A stretch of 64,000 nt of DNA from JAGPCK01 sp041675505 (GTDB lineage: Bacteria > Bacteroidota > Bacteroidia > UKL13-3), in the NCBI GenBank assembly GCA_041675505.1, contig JBAYTR010000006.1:157005-221004 (forward strand). The letters run 5' to 3'. The notes below the pieces were generated by a model. The model did not search any database and had not been told where the DNA came from. It saw nothing but the letters and a program-made list of their open reading frames with translations. Both the position numbers and the translations under genes were made by a program. Of the stretch, positions 41,833 through 50,048 are shown piece after piece (position 1 is the first letter of the stretch; each line of letters starts with the position of its first letter).

Positions 41833-44484
41833 TTATGCTTTAGCATTCTCCACTACTTCACCGTAAGCAGCATTGGCCTTTTCGCTGATGTTGATCTTAC
41901 CCGGTGACGGGAAGATGAAGTAATATTTACCAAACCCTGGTACTGCATCGGGCGCGGCAAAAATGGGTATAAAGTGGTGTTCCTGACAAAAGCGCACCAA
42001 CTCAGGTCGGTTTTGTTTGTCAATAGTGGCCACCTCATCTATAAACAAGGCTATGCGGTTCTCATTATCATTTATGGCCAATCGGTTGATAATGCTCATC
42101 ACAATCACCAAACGAATCATCTTATCCGTTCCGTCTGATTCAATCTGCTCGCCTAAGTCAACCGTTTTATTCTGACCTTTTTTGCTTAATGAAAGTTGAA
42201 TGTCAAACAAATCATCAAACTCAATTTTCTTCCCGCTGTCCAAGTACGCATTCAGAATTTTAAGGTTTTCGGAGTGGTCAAACTCAAACATCAACTGGCC
42301 TTTAATCTGCTGAATCTGGCTAATTTTCCTCACCTCATCCACCAAACGTTTGTTATCTATCAATTCAATGCGCAGGTTTTCAATATCAGAAATGCGGGCC
42401 TGAGAAAGTTTAGTATTGAACTTGTTCACCACAAACTCACGGAACTCTTCGTACCTTTTTAATATGGTGTAAGCAGGGTTAGCAAACTGAGTGGAGATAC
42501 TTTCCAACAGTGCTGAAATACTGTTTTCTTTGTCTTCAATCAGTGCTACTTCTTCTTCTACGTATTTAATAAACTCTTCTTCGCTGGCAAAGGTGCTTTG
42601 CAAACGCTCACGCAGTTTATCAAATAATTTGTCTTTGTTTATTTTCAACTGTATGCGGTCAGATTGGTTCAGTTTAATTTTGTTGTACAACTGATCCAGA
42701 CTCTCACTGGTTTCAAACTCTTCTCCGGCAAGGCCCATCTCCACCAGTTCTCGGTAGTACTCGGCAATTTGCCTGATGCGGTCTTCCCGTTTCTTTTTGT
42801 CTTCCACCAACTCCTGCATATCGTTGGATGATTGTGCCAGTTTCTTTTCGAGTTTCTTTTGCTCTACTTCGTATTGGTCGCGCTCCAACTTCATGGCATT
42901 TACTTCCTGCGTGAGCTTCTCAATGGATTTGCTCAAAGAAGGTTTCGTTTTTATGCGTTGCAGTTTGAATTTAATGGTTTCAATCTGTGCATTAATCTCG
43001 TTCAGTTCAGCCTGTGCCTTCTCTACATCTTTCAAAATGCCGAGTAAACTTTCCAGGTTAGCTTTTTCAAGTTTAAGTGAATCCAACTCCTCTTTAATCT
43101 CCTCCACATTGCGGAAGTTTTTAAGCTGAATGTTCTTTGAAATGTCAATCTCTCCGTCAAACAGATTCAACTTTTCTGCAATCTTCTTTATTTTCTTGGT
43201 TACCTGGTCACTGGGCAAACTAAGCACTTGCTCTGAAAGAATAGAGTTCAGCGTTCTGCGTACTTCCGGTGAATCAGAAATATTATTGACCAACAAATCA
43301 CGGTAATTGCTCACCTGATTTTCTTCGCGCTTAATTTGCTCTGTAATGGAAGTTAAACGGCCCTCCACCTGTTTACTGTTGAGTTTTTGCAACTCCGCCA
43401 TGGTGATACGGCTTTCCAAATCTTTACGCTTTTTGTCCAGATTAGAAAGTGACTCCGTAAGGATATTCTGCGGCTCGTACGAATTGATTTCTTTCAGATC
43501 GGCTTCTTTCTCATTAAGCGATTCCGCCTTGCTGTTTATTTCTGCATCCTTCCCTCCTATCTTACGGTCAAGGTCAGCTTTCTGCGGAATAAGTTCTTCG
43601 TTGATCTCCGTTTTTAATTTGGCAATACCCTTTTCTTTTTCCAGCAATTGATTTTGCAACTGCGGCAAAGTTTCCTGATACGACTTCGTAAAACCATAGT
43701 ACAGGTTGCTGATGATACGTGCCTTGGCGTTGTATTGACTCACCGCCTCACGAAACTCATCAAACTCATTTTTCACTGCTTTAATATTCCGGATATCGTT
43801 GTTGATTTTCATCAAATCCTGAATATCCTTTTTGTTTTTCTGAGAGAAATTGAGCACCTCGTTTTCACGGTTGTCGGCCACAATCAAAGCCTCTTTCAGG
43901 TTCTTGTTGGTAATTAATTTAGTGTTGATGAGGTAACGGTAAATGCGGGAAAAATTGTTGCTCAAACCATCTGTTTTCACAGTGTCTTCGAGCCACACCA
44001 CACCACTGTTTCTGCGGCCGCGCTGGTACACAAATTGAAATACTTCGCGTTTGTCTTTGAACATACTCAACTCCAAACCTTTTTGAGTGAGTCGCTCTTT
44101 TATCTGTTCAAAATTCTGCAGGCGTTTTTCTTCATCCACAAAAAATTCTTCGCGGTATTCGCTGTCAAATTTGTAGTATTCCAGATTACTGTCGGTATCA
44201 CGTTTAACCAAAATGGTGTAATACGATTTTTTAAATACCTCAAACAGTATAAAACTTTGGTTATGGTTGGGAAAATAGTGGTGTATGGTCTCTTTATCTC
44301 CTTTACGTTGTCCGCTAAAGGTCATTTTGTTTCCATCTATGATGAACAAAAAGTTGAGCGCATAGATGAGCGTACTTTTACCGATGTTGTTGGGACCCAC
44401 CAGTTGAAGGGAGTCACAATCATCCAGCCGCAGCTCGGCTTTTCCGTACACTTTTGAATTCAGTACAATTACTCTTGTAAGCAT
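41833..44484 (-). CDS. SMC-like ATPase, MukB/MksB/JetC type
   Basis: 883 residues. Walker A is GPNNIGKSTLIYAL (residues 30-37 for GPNNIGKS); Walker B is ALFIDEVATID with Asp816 and Glu817; a degenerate signature loop reads ESDGTDKMIRLVIVMSIINR. Two coiled-coil arms (about 210-390 and 465-735) flank a small hinge-like segment, so the arms are shorter than in SMC or MukB (1100-1500 residues). It would form a ring with the two downstream subunits and extrude DNA loops. It is first in its operon. No JetD/MksG-like nuclease is next to it. A RecN- or Rad50-like ATPase is the alternative, but the kleisin/KITE context favours MksB. Confidence 0.8.
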   Translation of the reverse strand: MLTRVIVLNSKVYGKAELRLDDCDSLQLVGPNNIGKSTLIYALNFLFIIDGNKMTFSGQRKGDKETIHHYFPNHNQSFILFEVFKKSYYTILVKRDTDSNLEYYKFDSEYREEFFVDEEKRLQNFEQIKERLTQKGLELSMFKDKREVFQFVYQRGRRNSGVVWLEDTVKTDGLSNNFSRIYRYLINTKLITNKNLKEALIVADNRENEVLNFSQKNKKDIQDLMKINNDIRNIKAVKNEFDEFREAVSQYNAKARIISNLYYGFTKSYQETLPQLQNQLLEKEKGIAKLKTEINEELIPQKADLDRKIGGKDAEINSKAESLNEKEADLKEINSYEPQNILTESLSNLDKKRKDLESRITMAELQKLNSKQVEGRLTSITEQIKREENQVSNYRDLLVNNISDSPEVRRTLNSILSEQVLSLPSDQVTKKIKKIAEKLNLFDGEIDISKNIQLKNFRNVEEIKEELDSLKLEKANLESLLGILKDVEKAQAELNEINAQIETIKFKLQRIKTKPSLSKSIEKLTQEVNAMKLERDQYEVEQKKLEKKLAQSSNDMQELVEDKKKREDRIRQIAEYYRELVEMGLAGEEFETSESLDQLYNKIKLNQSDRIQLKINKDKLFDKLRERLQSTFASEEEFIKYVEEEVALIEDKENSISALLESISTQFANPAYTILKRYEEFREFVVNKFNTKLSQARISDIENLRIELIDNKRLVDEVRKISQIQQIKGQLMFEFDHSENLKILNAYLDSGKKIEFDDLFDIQLSLSKKGQNKTVDLGEQIESDGTDKMIRLVIVMSIINRLAINDNENRIALFIDEVATIDKQNRPELVRFCQEHHFIPIFAAPDAVPGFGKYYFIFPSPGKINISEKANAAYGEVVENAKA

Positions 44485-44579
44485 GATTTTGGGGTTCTGT
44501 AAAGTGGCAAGTTAGCACAGGAAAATACGTAGTTATGCCCCTTTTATGCACAGGTTAAACCCCTAAATATCAAGACAAA

Positions 44580-45086
44580 CTATGGATGCTCTCTATTCAT
44601 AAGGGTAAAGTCAATACTGCCTTGCCCGTTGTGACAGCCATTACATGCTTTGCCTTTATTTGATGCAGGTTCACGAACTGAACCATCTTTGTACAAATAC
44701 CCCCAAACCCAACCATAAATGTCAGCGTCTTTATGTCCTGGTTGTTTGTACATTACAGCATAAGTAGAAAGCGTTGTGGGTGATGAATGCAATTCTTTAA
44801 TAATCACAGAACCAACCGGAAACGAGGTATCAGCTATTACTTTCCCATTCTGGTCTAACATGGTAGATGCTAAAGGGCTGTATTTAGTTCTCAAAAGCGA
44901 CTCTGTATGTCCTGAACCGCTTCCACTCAAAATCAACTGGTCGGAGAATTTATACCAAACATAGTTTGAACTGTTATTTATAAACTCCAATAACTCTAAA
45001 TCAGTACTGCCTGCAAAATCGTGTTTACAGGTTTGTAAAGATATTCCCACAAGAGATAATAGCAATAAATAGAAATATTTTTTCAT
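44580..45086 (-). CDS. cytochrome P460-like lipoprotein
   Basis: 168 residues. A lipobox (SLQTCKHD) puts it at a membrane surface. The single c-type heme motif is KACNGCHNGQG near the C terminus, in a P460-type fold: SNYVWYKFSDQL, the middle VGSVIIKELHSSPT, and YAVMYKQPGHKDADIYGWVW. Relatives act in hydroxylamine or nitric oxide chemistry, or simply in electron transfer; the cross-linking lysine of true P460 cannot be confirmed by eye. It ends 95 bases before the SMC start, on the same strand, and could have an independent promoter. Confidence 0.8.
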   Translation of the reverse strand: MKKYFYLLLLSLVGISLQTCKHDFAGSTDLELLEFINNSSNYVWYKFSDQLILSGSGSGHTESLLRTKYSPLASTMLDQNGKVIADTSFPVGSVIIKELHSSPTTLSTYAVMYKQPGHKDADIYGWVWGYLYKDGSVREPASNKGKACNGCHNGQGSIDFTLMNREHP

Positions 45087-45140
45087 CTTTTCCTTTTATC
45101 AAATGTATAAACTAATTTCAGAAATAACTAAGTTGCCACT

Positions 45141-48100
45141 ATGAAAATCAAATCAATTTTTGCCGGAGTCTTTTTAATGCTCCTGATGGCGCAATCCGTA
45201 TCCGCTCAAAAAAACTACCAGAGCCTGTTGTGGCAAATAAGCGGAAAGGGACTTAAAAAGCCTTCTTACCTATATGGCACCATGCACGTGAGCAATAAAA
45301 TTGCTTTTAATCTGGGCGACTCCTTTTTTCTGGCACTGAAAAGTGTAGATCAGGTGGCACTGGAATTTAACCCCTCGGTAGTGGTAGAGGAAATGATCAG
45401 CTCTGATTACATGGCAGGCTTACTTAAGGATTATGCCAACCACATTTACAGCAACCGAAACCGCACTATACAAAAAAACATGTTCTATCTCCCCGGGCCC
45501 GATAACATTCGCAACAGGTTGCAATACGACATTTCCGGAAATCCTGATATCATCAACTTTTTACTTTACCGGTACAAACGTGCCAAAGAGGATTTTGAAG
45601 AAGACACCTATTTGGATTTATACATTTATCAAAGCGCCCGAAAGCTGAATAAAAAAGTAGGTGCTGTGGAAGACTTTGCAGAGTCATTGCGCTTGGTACT
45701 GGAGGCTGAAGAAGAAATGGCAGAAGACAATGAGAAGCAGGACCGCAGCCGTAAACTGAACAGTATTGACGTGGGTGAAGAAATTGATAACGCTTACCGC
45801 AGAGGCGATTTAGATGCTATTGATTCTATTTACAACATTGCATACACCTCAAAAAGGTACCTGGAGAAAATGCTGTATATACGCAATGCCAATATGGCCA
45901 AATGCATGGACTCCATTATGCAGCAAGAGGGTTTATTTACGGCTGTGGGTGCAGCACACTTACCGGGCAAAAGGGGCGTAATTCAACTGTTAAGGGAAAT
46001 GGGATACACTGTGCAACCCGTAAACATGGGTAAACGAAGTTCCAAACTCAAAAACGGTATTGATGCCACGGAAGTTCCTTTCAGCACAAAAGCATATACC
46101 TCATATGATAAAATGATTCAGCTGAATGCACCAAACGACATGCTTTACTGGAATACCGACCCCATTGAAATGAACTACTTTTATTCCGATCAGGCTAACG
46201 GTTCTTACTACACTATTTGCAGGGTAAAAACCTACAGTGCTTTTCGCGGATTTACTGAAAATTATATGTTGCAAAGCATTGATAGTTTTTTGTATGAATT
46301 TGTGCCGGGAGATATTCTTTCCAAAAACGATATCAATGTAAACGGATACAAAGGTTATGACATTTTGAGCCGCAACCGCAGAGGCAATACACAGCGCTAC
46401 CTGATGGCCGTTACCCCATTTGAACTTATTCTTTTTAAAGCCAGCGGCACTGGTGAGTACATTAAAAAATCAGGCGGATTTTTCTTTAAAAACATCGTAT
46501 TATCGAAAGCTGAAAATAACTCCTACCAATGGTATAAAAATGCCGGCAGTGGTTTTGAAATGCTACTCCCCGGCCAGGTGATAACAAACTTTGAGCCGGT
46601 TAATCCGAATAATTTTTCTCTGGTTAATCCGAGAACATTTCAGGCGCAGGATGTCGAAAATAAAATCAACTTTGTCATCAGTCGGTTTACTGTAAACAAT
46701 CCTGATTACATTGATGAAGATACTTTTGAGCTGGGCATACTGGAAAAAAGTGTGATCAAAGAAATGCGCTACACACCTGTTAACCGCTCCGTTATAACAC
46801 ATCAGAAACGCCATGCTATACTGAGCACCTACCGCGCTCACGACAGCACATGGGTAAAAGCTATGTATGTACTGCGCGGTGCACATGCTTATATTGTGCT
46901 GGCTCGTGCAGATGAAAAAAATAAACTACCGGTTATTGATTCTGCTTTCAAGTCATTCCGATTAGTGGTTTATCCCGAACCGAAATATACAGTGTATTCT
47001 GACACCTCCATGCGTTACAAGGTCTCCGCTCCTGAAGTAGCCTTGGGAAGTAAAGATGTGTTTAACCGGGAACAAAAACAAAACAAAAGCACTCACCTGT
47101 ATAAAGGCAGGCGTTTCTATTTTGTGAACAATGAAAACGATGAACAAATAACTTTAGATGTGGACCGCTTTCATCGTTACGGATATGCCATAACACCTGA
47201 TACTTTCTGGTACAACCGACTTACCTACGACCTGAACCCCGGTGGGTTTTGTATTGTGAAAGATAAAAAGTTTTCTAAAAAAGGGGACATACAAACCATG
47301 CAGGTAGTGCTCGCAGATACTAACACCTCCCGCTTAATACATAAAACCATGCACCTGCGCGGACGATACCTTTACACCATGGCGCAGGTATATGATGCAG
47401 AAGACGGTGAGAGCAGTTTCTGGAAAACATTTAACAACAGTTTTACCATAACCGATACCGGCACCACACGTTCACCTTTTGACCCTTTGGTAGAAATTTA
47501 CATCAACGATCTCAACAGTAAAGACAGCACTATCAAAGCTGAAGCCGAAGCATCTGTTGACTATGTAAGTCTTAAAAAAGCAAAAAGTAATGCATTGATT
47601 AAAGGCATCAATCACTTGCAGGGAGAAAATAAAAAGTACATTGCCTTAAAATCATTGTTGCTTAAAAGTCTGGGGTATTGTACAGATACTGCTGCTACTA
47701 TGGCTTACCTTAAAAAAGCTTATCTGCAGGTAAGTGATACGTCAACACTTCAGGTAGCTATTCTGGAAGCATTGGCTGAAATGAATACGAAGGCATCATT
47801 CACCCTACTGGCTGAATTGATTCGGTTAGAAACTCCTATCCTATACAGCGCCTATGAGTTAAATCCGTTGTTCAATACATTGGGAAGTAAAAACAAACTC
47901 AAAAACACAGCAACACTTTATCCGGGTTTACTTCAACTGTGTACATTCGAAGATTACAAAAGCCGTGTGTACGGTTTACTGGCTAAATTGGTTGATAGTA
48001 ACACCGTAAAACCTGCCCTGTATGCCGGATACATTACCCAAATACTGAATGATGCGCGGGTAGAAATGAAAAAGAAAGTAAACAACAAAAGCGATTACTC

Positions 48101-48731
48101 CGGTAGTTCAGGTAACAGCAACCTGTATGAATTTAACACCTTGTTGATTCCCTTTGCTGCACAAACCCCTGTACGAAATTATTTCGACAAACTTTTACTG
48201 GCCAAAGATGTGGAGTTAAAACTACGAACTGCTGCCACCCTGCTGGTGAATAAACAATTTGTACCTGACAGCGTTTGGGAGAACAATGCGGCTTCTTATA
48301 AAAACAGAATAAAACTTTACAAGGCGTTAAACAGGGTTCACCGTTTAGATAAATTCCCTGCAAAATATGCCACACCATCACAGCTCACTTTAAGTTGGGC
48401 CTATGACTTAGCTGAAGGAACCAGCTACAGAAAACTGGATACGGTAATTTTTGTGCAAACTATTCCTGTTACAATTAAGGGCAAGCAGGGGTTGGTGTAT
48501 GTATATAAATACAAAAATGAAAAGGAGCAGGACATGAGTATGTTATTCTGTGGCATTCAACCCCTGGACACCAACCGTTTTGAGCTCAATGACCAATTGA
48601 ATCTGAAAACGAATGAATTGATTGAAGACGGAAAACACATGCAGGAAAACATCATGAATGAACTGGATGATTTAATTATCATCAGCCGCAGAAAAAACTT
48701 CCCTAGGGACTATACCGGAAACAATTATTGA
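45141..48731 (+). CDS. TraB/GumN-family protein with large C-terminal extension
   Basis: 1196 residues. Signal peptide 1-22 (VFLMLLMAQSVSAQ). The TraB/GumN domain occupies about 25-290: SLLWQISGKGLKKPSYLYGT followed by MH (the GTxH metal motif), VDQVALEFNP, and AVGAAHLPGKRGVIQLLREM. The family are metalloprotease-like (Tiki-related). The rest (about 300-1196) is a long unassigned region with helical, HEAT-like repeats after about 790 (KAEAEASVDYVSLKKAKSNA, AILEALAEMNTKASFTLLAE). Such a long fused form is uncommon compared with the usual 300-residue GumN. Likely periplasmic. It is followed 31 bases later by the porin gene with its own promoter. Confidence 0.8.
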   Translation: MKIKSIFAGVFLMLLMAQSVSAQKNYQSLLWQISGKGLKKPSYLYGTMHVSNKIAFNLGDSFFLALKSVDQVALEFNPSVVVEEMISSDYMAGLLKDYANHIYSNRNRTIQKNMFYLPGPDNIRNRLQYDISGNPDIINFLLYRYKRAKEDFEEDTYLDLYIYQSARKLNKKVGAVEDFAESLRLVLEAEEEMAEDNEKQDRSRKLNSIDVGEEIDNAYRRGDLDAIDSIYNIAYTSKRYLEKMLYIRNANMAKCMDSIMQQEGLFTAVGAAHLPGKRGVIQLLREMGYTVQPVNMGKRSSKLKNGIDATEVPFSTKAYTSYDKMIQLNAPNDMLYWNTDPIEMNYFYSDQANGSYYTICRVKTYSAFRGFTENYMLQSIDSFLYEFVPGDILSKNDINVNGYKGYDILSRNRRGNTQRYLMAVTPFELILFKASGTGEYIKKSGGFFFKNIVLSKAENNSYQWYKNAGSGFEMLLPGQVITNFEPVNPNNFSLVNPRTFQAQDVENKINFVISRFTVNNPDYIDEDTFELGILEKSVIKEMRYTPVNRSVITHQKRHAILSTYRAHDSTWVKAMYVLRGAHAYIVLARADEKNKLPVIDSAFKSFRLVVYPEPKYTVYSDTSMRYKVSAPEVALGSKDVFNREQKQNKSTHLYKGRRFYFVNNENDEQITLDVDRFHRYGYAITPDTFWYNRLTYDLNPGGFCIVKDKKFSKKGDIQTMQVVLADTNTSRLIHKTMHLRGRYLYTMAQVYDAEDGESSFWKTFNNSFTITDTGTTRSPFDPLVEIYINDLNSKDSTIKAEAEASVDYVSLKKAKSNALIKGINHLQGENKKYIALKSLLLKSLGYCTDTAATMAYLKKAYLQVSDTSTLQVAILEALAEMNTKASFTLLAELIRLETPILYSAYELNPLFNTLGSKNKLKNTATLYPGLLQLCTFEDYKSRVYGLLAKLVDSNTVKPALYAGYITQILNDARVEMKKKVNNKSDYSGSSGNSNLYEFNTLLIPFAAQTPVRNYFDKLLLAKDVELKLRTAATLLVNKQFVPDSVWENNAASYKNRIKLYKALNRVHRLDKFPAKYATPSQLTLSWAYDLAEGTSYRKLDTVIFVQTIPVTIKGKQGLVYVYKYKNEKEQDMSMLFCGIQPLDTNRFELNDQLNLKTNELIEDGKHMQENIMNELDDLIIISRRKNFPRDYTGNNY

Positions 48732-48750
48732 GACTGTAGCAGGTAATTTC

Positions 48751-48758
48751 TACTTTTG
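48751..48758 (+). promoter_or_regulatory. Bacteroidota promoter (-33 TTG, -7 TACTTTTG) of the porin gene
   Basis: TACTTTTG matches TAnnTTTG exactly; TTG at 48728-48730 is 20 bases upstream. The box ends four bases before the ATG at 48763, implying leaderless translation, and it starts 20 bases after the previous stop codon. Confidence 0.65.
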
Positions 48759-48762
48759 TACC

Positions 48763-49878
48763 ATGTACAAGAAACTCAAGTTACTCTCTGTTGCTTTATG
48801 CGCATCCATTGCAACCAGTGCTCAGGTAGCCAACACCGCTACCCTCGATACACTTGGCGGAGAACAGATTGGTAAGCTGAAGATAGGTGGTTATCTGGAT
48901 ACGTATTACGGATACAACTTCAACAACCCTGCATCTAATGCTGTTCCGTATATGGTCTCCATGCACAGGAACAATGAGGTAAATATTAATCTGGCATACA
49001 TTGACCTGCGCTACAATGCACAACGACTGCGCGCACGTATTGTGCCGGCTATGGGCACTTACATGAATGCCAACTACGTTAATGAAACAGGTGTAATGAA
49101 GGGTATGCTGGAGGCAAGTGCCGGAGTAAAGTTGCATAAAACAAAGGAAATATGGCTGGATGCCGGTGTGCTAGGATCTCCTTACACCAATGAATCGGCT
49201 ATCTCACGTGAACACTTAATGTACACCCGCTCCTTCTCTGCTGAAAATTCTCCCTATTACCTTTCAGGAGCCAAAATCAGTATTCCCGTAAACAAAAAAA
49301 TCACCTTCACCGGCTACTTCATTAATGGTTGGCAACAAATAGAAGATGCCAACAATCAAAAGTCTCTGGGTACACAAATAGAATACCGACCCGATAACAA
49401 AAACCTTTTAAACTGGAACACTTACCTAGGTGATGAACGCACTGCATTGAACCCTGACTACCGCGCCAGATACTTTACTGATTTGTACTGGATACACAAC
49501 CCTGATGGCCGCTTCTCTTTTACTGCATGCGTTTATGGCGGTATGCAGGAACGTTTAAATACACGTAAACACATCAGCCATAATTATTGGGGCCAGGCCA
49601 ATTACATTGCCCGCTGGCGAATTAAAAAAGACAAATGGATTTCTGCCAGAGCAGAATATTTTTCCGACCCGGAGAACATCATACTTCGCTCCATTAACGG
49701 CAATAAAAAATATGCTGCAACAAGCGGTTCTTTGTGTTACACCGTAAAGATGTTTGATAATGCCCTGTTCAGAATTGAAGGGCGTCATTTTTACTCCGAT
49801 TCAAAAGTGTTTCGCGACAATGCTACTCCTGTTAACCAAAGTACCTGGCTCATCACCAACCTTACCTTGTGGTTTTGA
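48763..49878 (+). CDS. outer-membrane beta-barrel protein, BBP2/OmpL-like porin
   Basis: 371 residues. Signal peptide 1-20 (LSVALCASIATSAQ). The mature part begins LKIGGYLDTYYGYNFNNP, typical of the putative beta-barrel porin-2 family, and alternates hydrophobic and polar residues through to the end (WLITNLTLWF), with the aromatic C-terminal residue needed for barrel insertion. It is expected in the outer membrane as a diffusion channel. It shows a classic leaderless-style promoter arrangement. Confidence 0.82.
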   Translation: MYKKLKLLSVALCASIATSAQVANTATLDTLGGEQIGKLKIGGYLDTYYGYNFNNPASNAVPYMVSMHRNNEVNINLAYIDLRYNAQRLRARIVPAMGTYMNANYVNETGVMKGMLEASAGVKLHKTKEIWLDAGVLGSPYTNESAISREHLMYTRSFSAENSPYYLSGAKISIPVNKKITFTGYFINGWQQIEDANNQKSLGTQIEYRPDNKNLLNWNTYLGDERTALNPDYRARYFTDLYWIHNPDGRFSFTACVYGGMQERLNTRKHISHNYWGQANYIARWRIKKDKWISARAEYFSDPENIILRSINGNKKYAATSGSLCYTVKMFDNALFRIEGRHFYSDSKVFRDNATPVNQSTWLITNLTLWF

Positions 49879-49997
49879 ACCCACCTCTTCAGCCAATCTC
49901 TTTCGTGCCCTCTGTATCTTAATACTTTTGCTGAACAAGTGAGTTGGTATGACTTGCTTAGTATTTTATTTCCCACTACCCACTTCGCATAAAAAAA

Positions 49998-50023
49998 GCG
50001 GACAACTCAAATGAGTTGCCCGC
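49998..50023 (-). terminator. Rho-independent terminator of the giant T9SS gene
   Basis: On the minus strand GCGGGCAACTCA pairs with TGAGTTGTCCGC (11 pairs, one mismatch) and is followed by TTTTTTTATG, 26 bases past the stop. Confidence 0.85.
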
Positions 50024-50048
50024 CTTAGTATTAAGGTTAAAGTTTGTA

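Noticed and set aside
40059..44484. Complete Wadjet (JetABCD) defence system
   Set aside because: The SMC, kleisin and KITE parts fit, but no JetD-like Toprim gene is next to them, and the gene order differs.
49754..49942. Overlapping frame at the end of the porin gene
   Set aside because: It lies mostly within the real porin frame and shows no domain.
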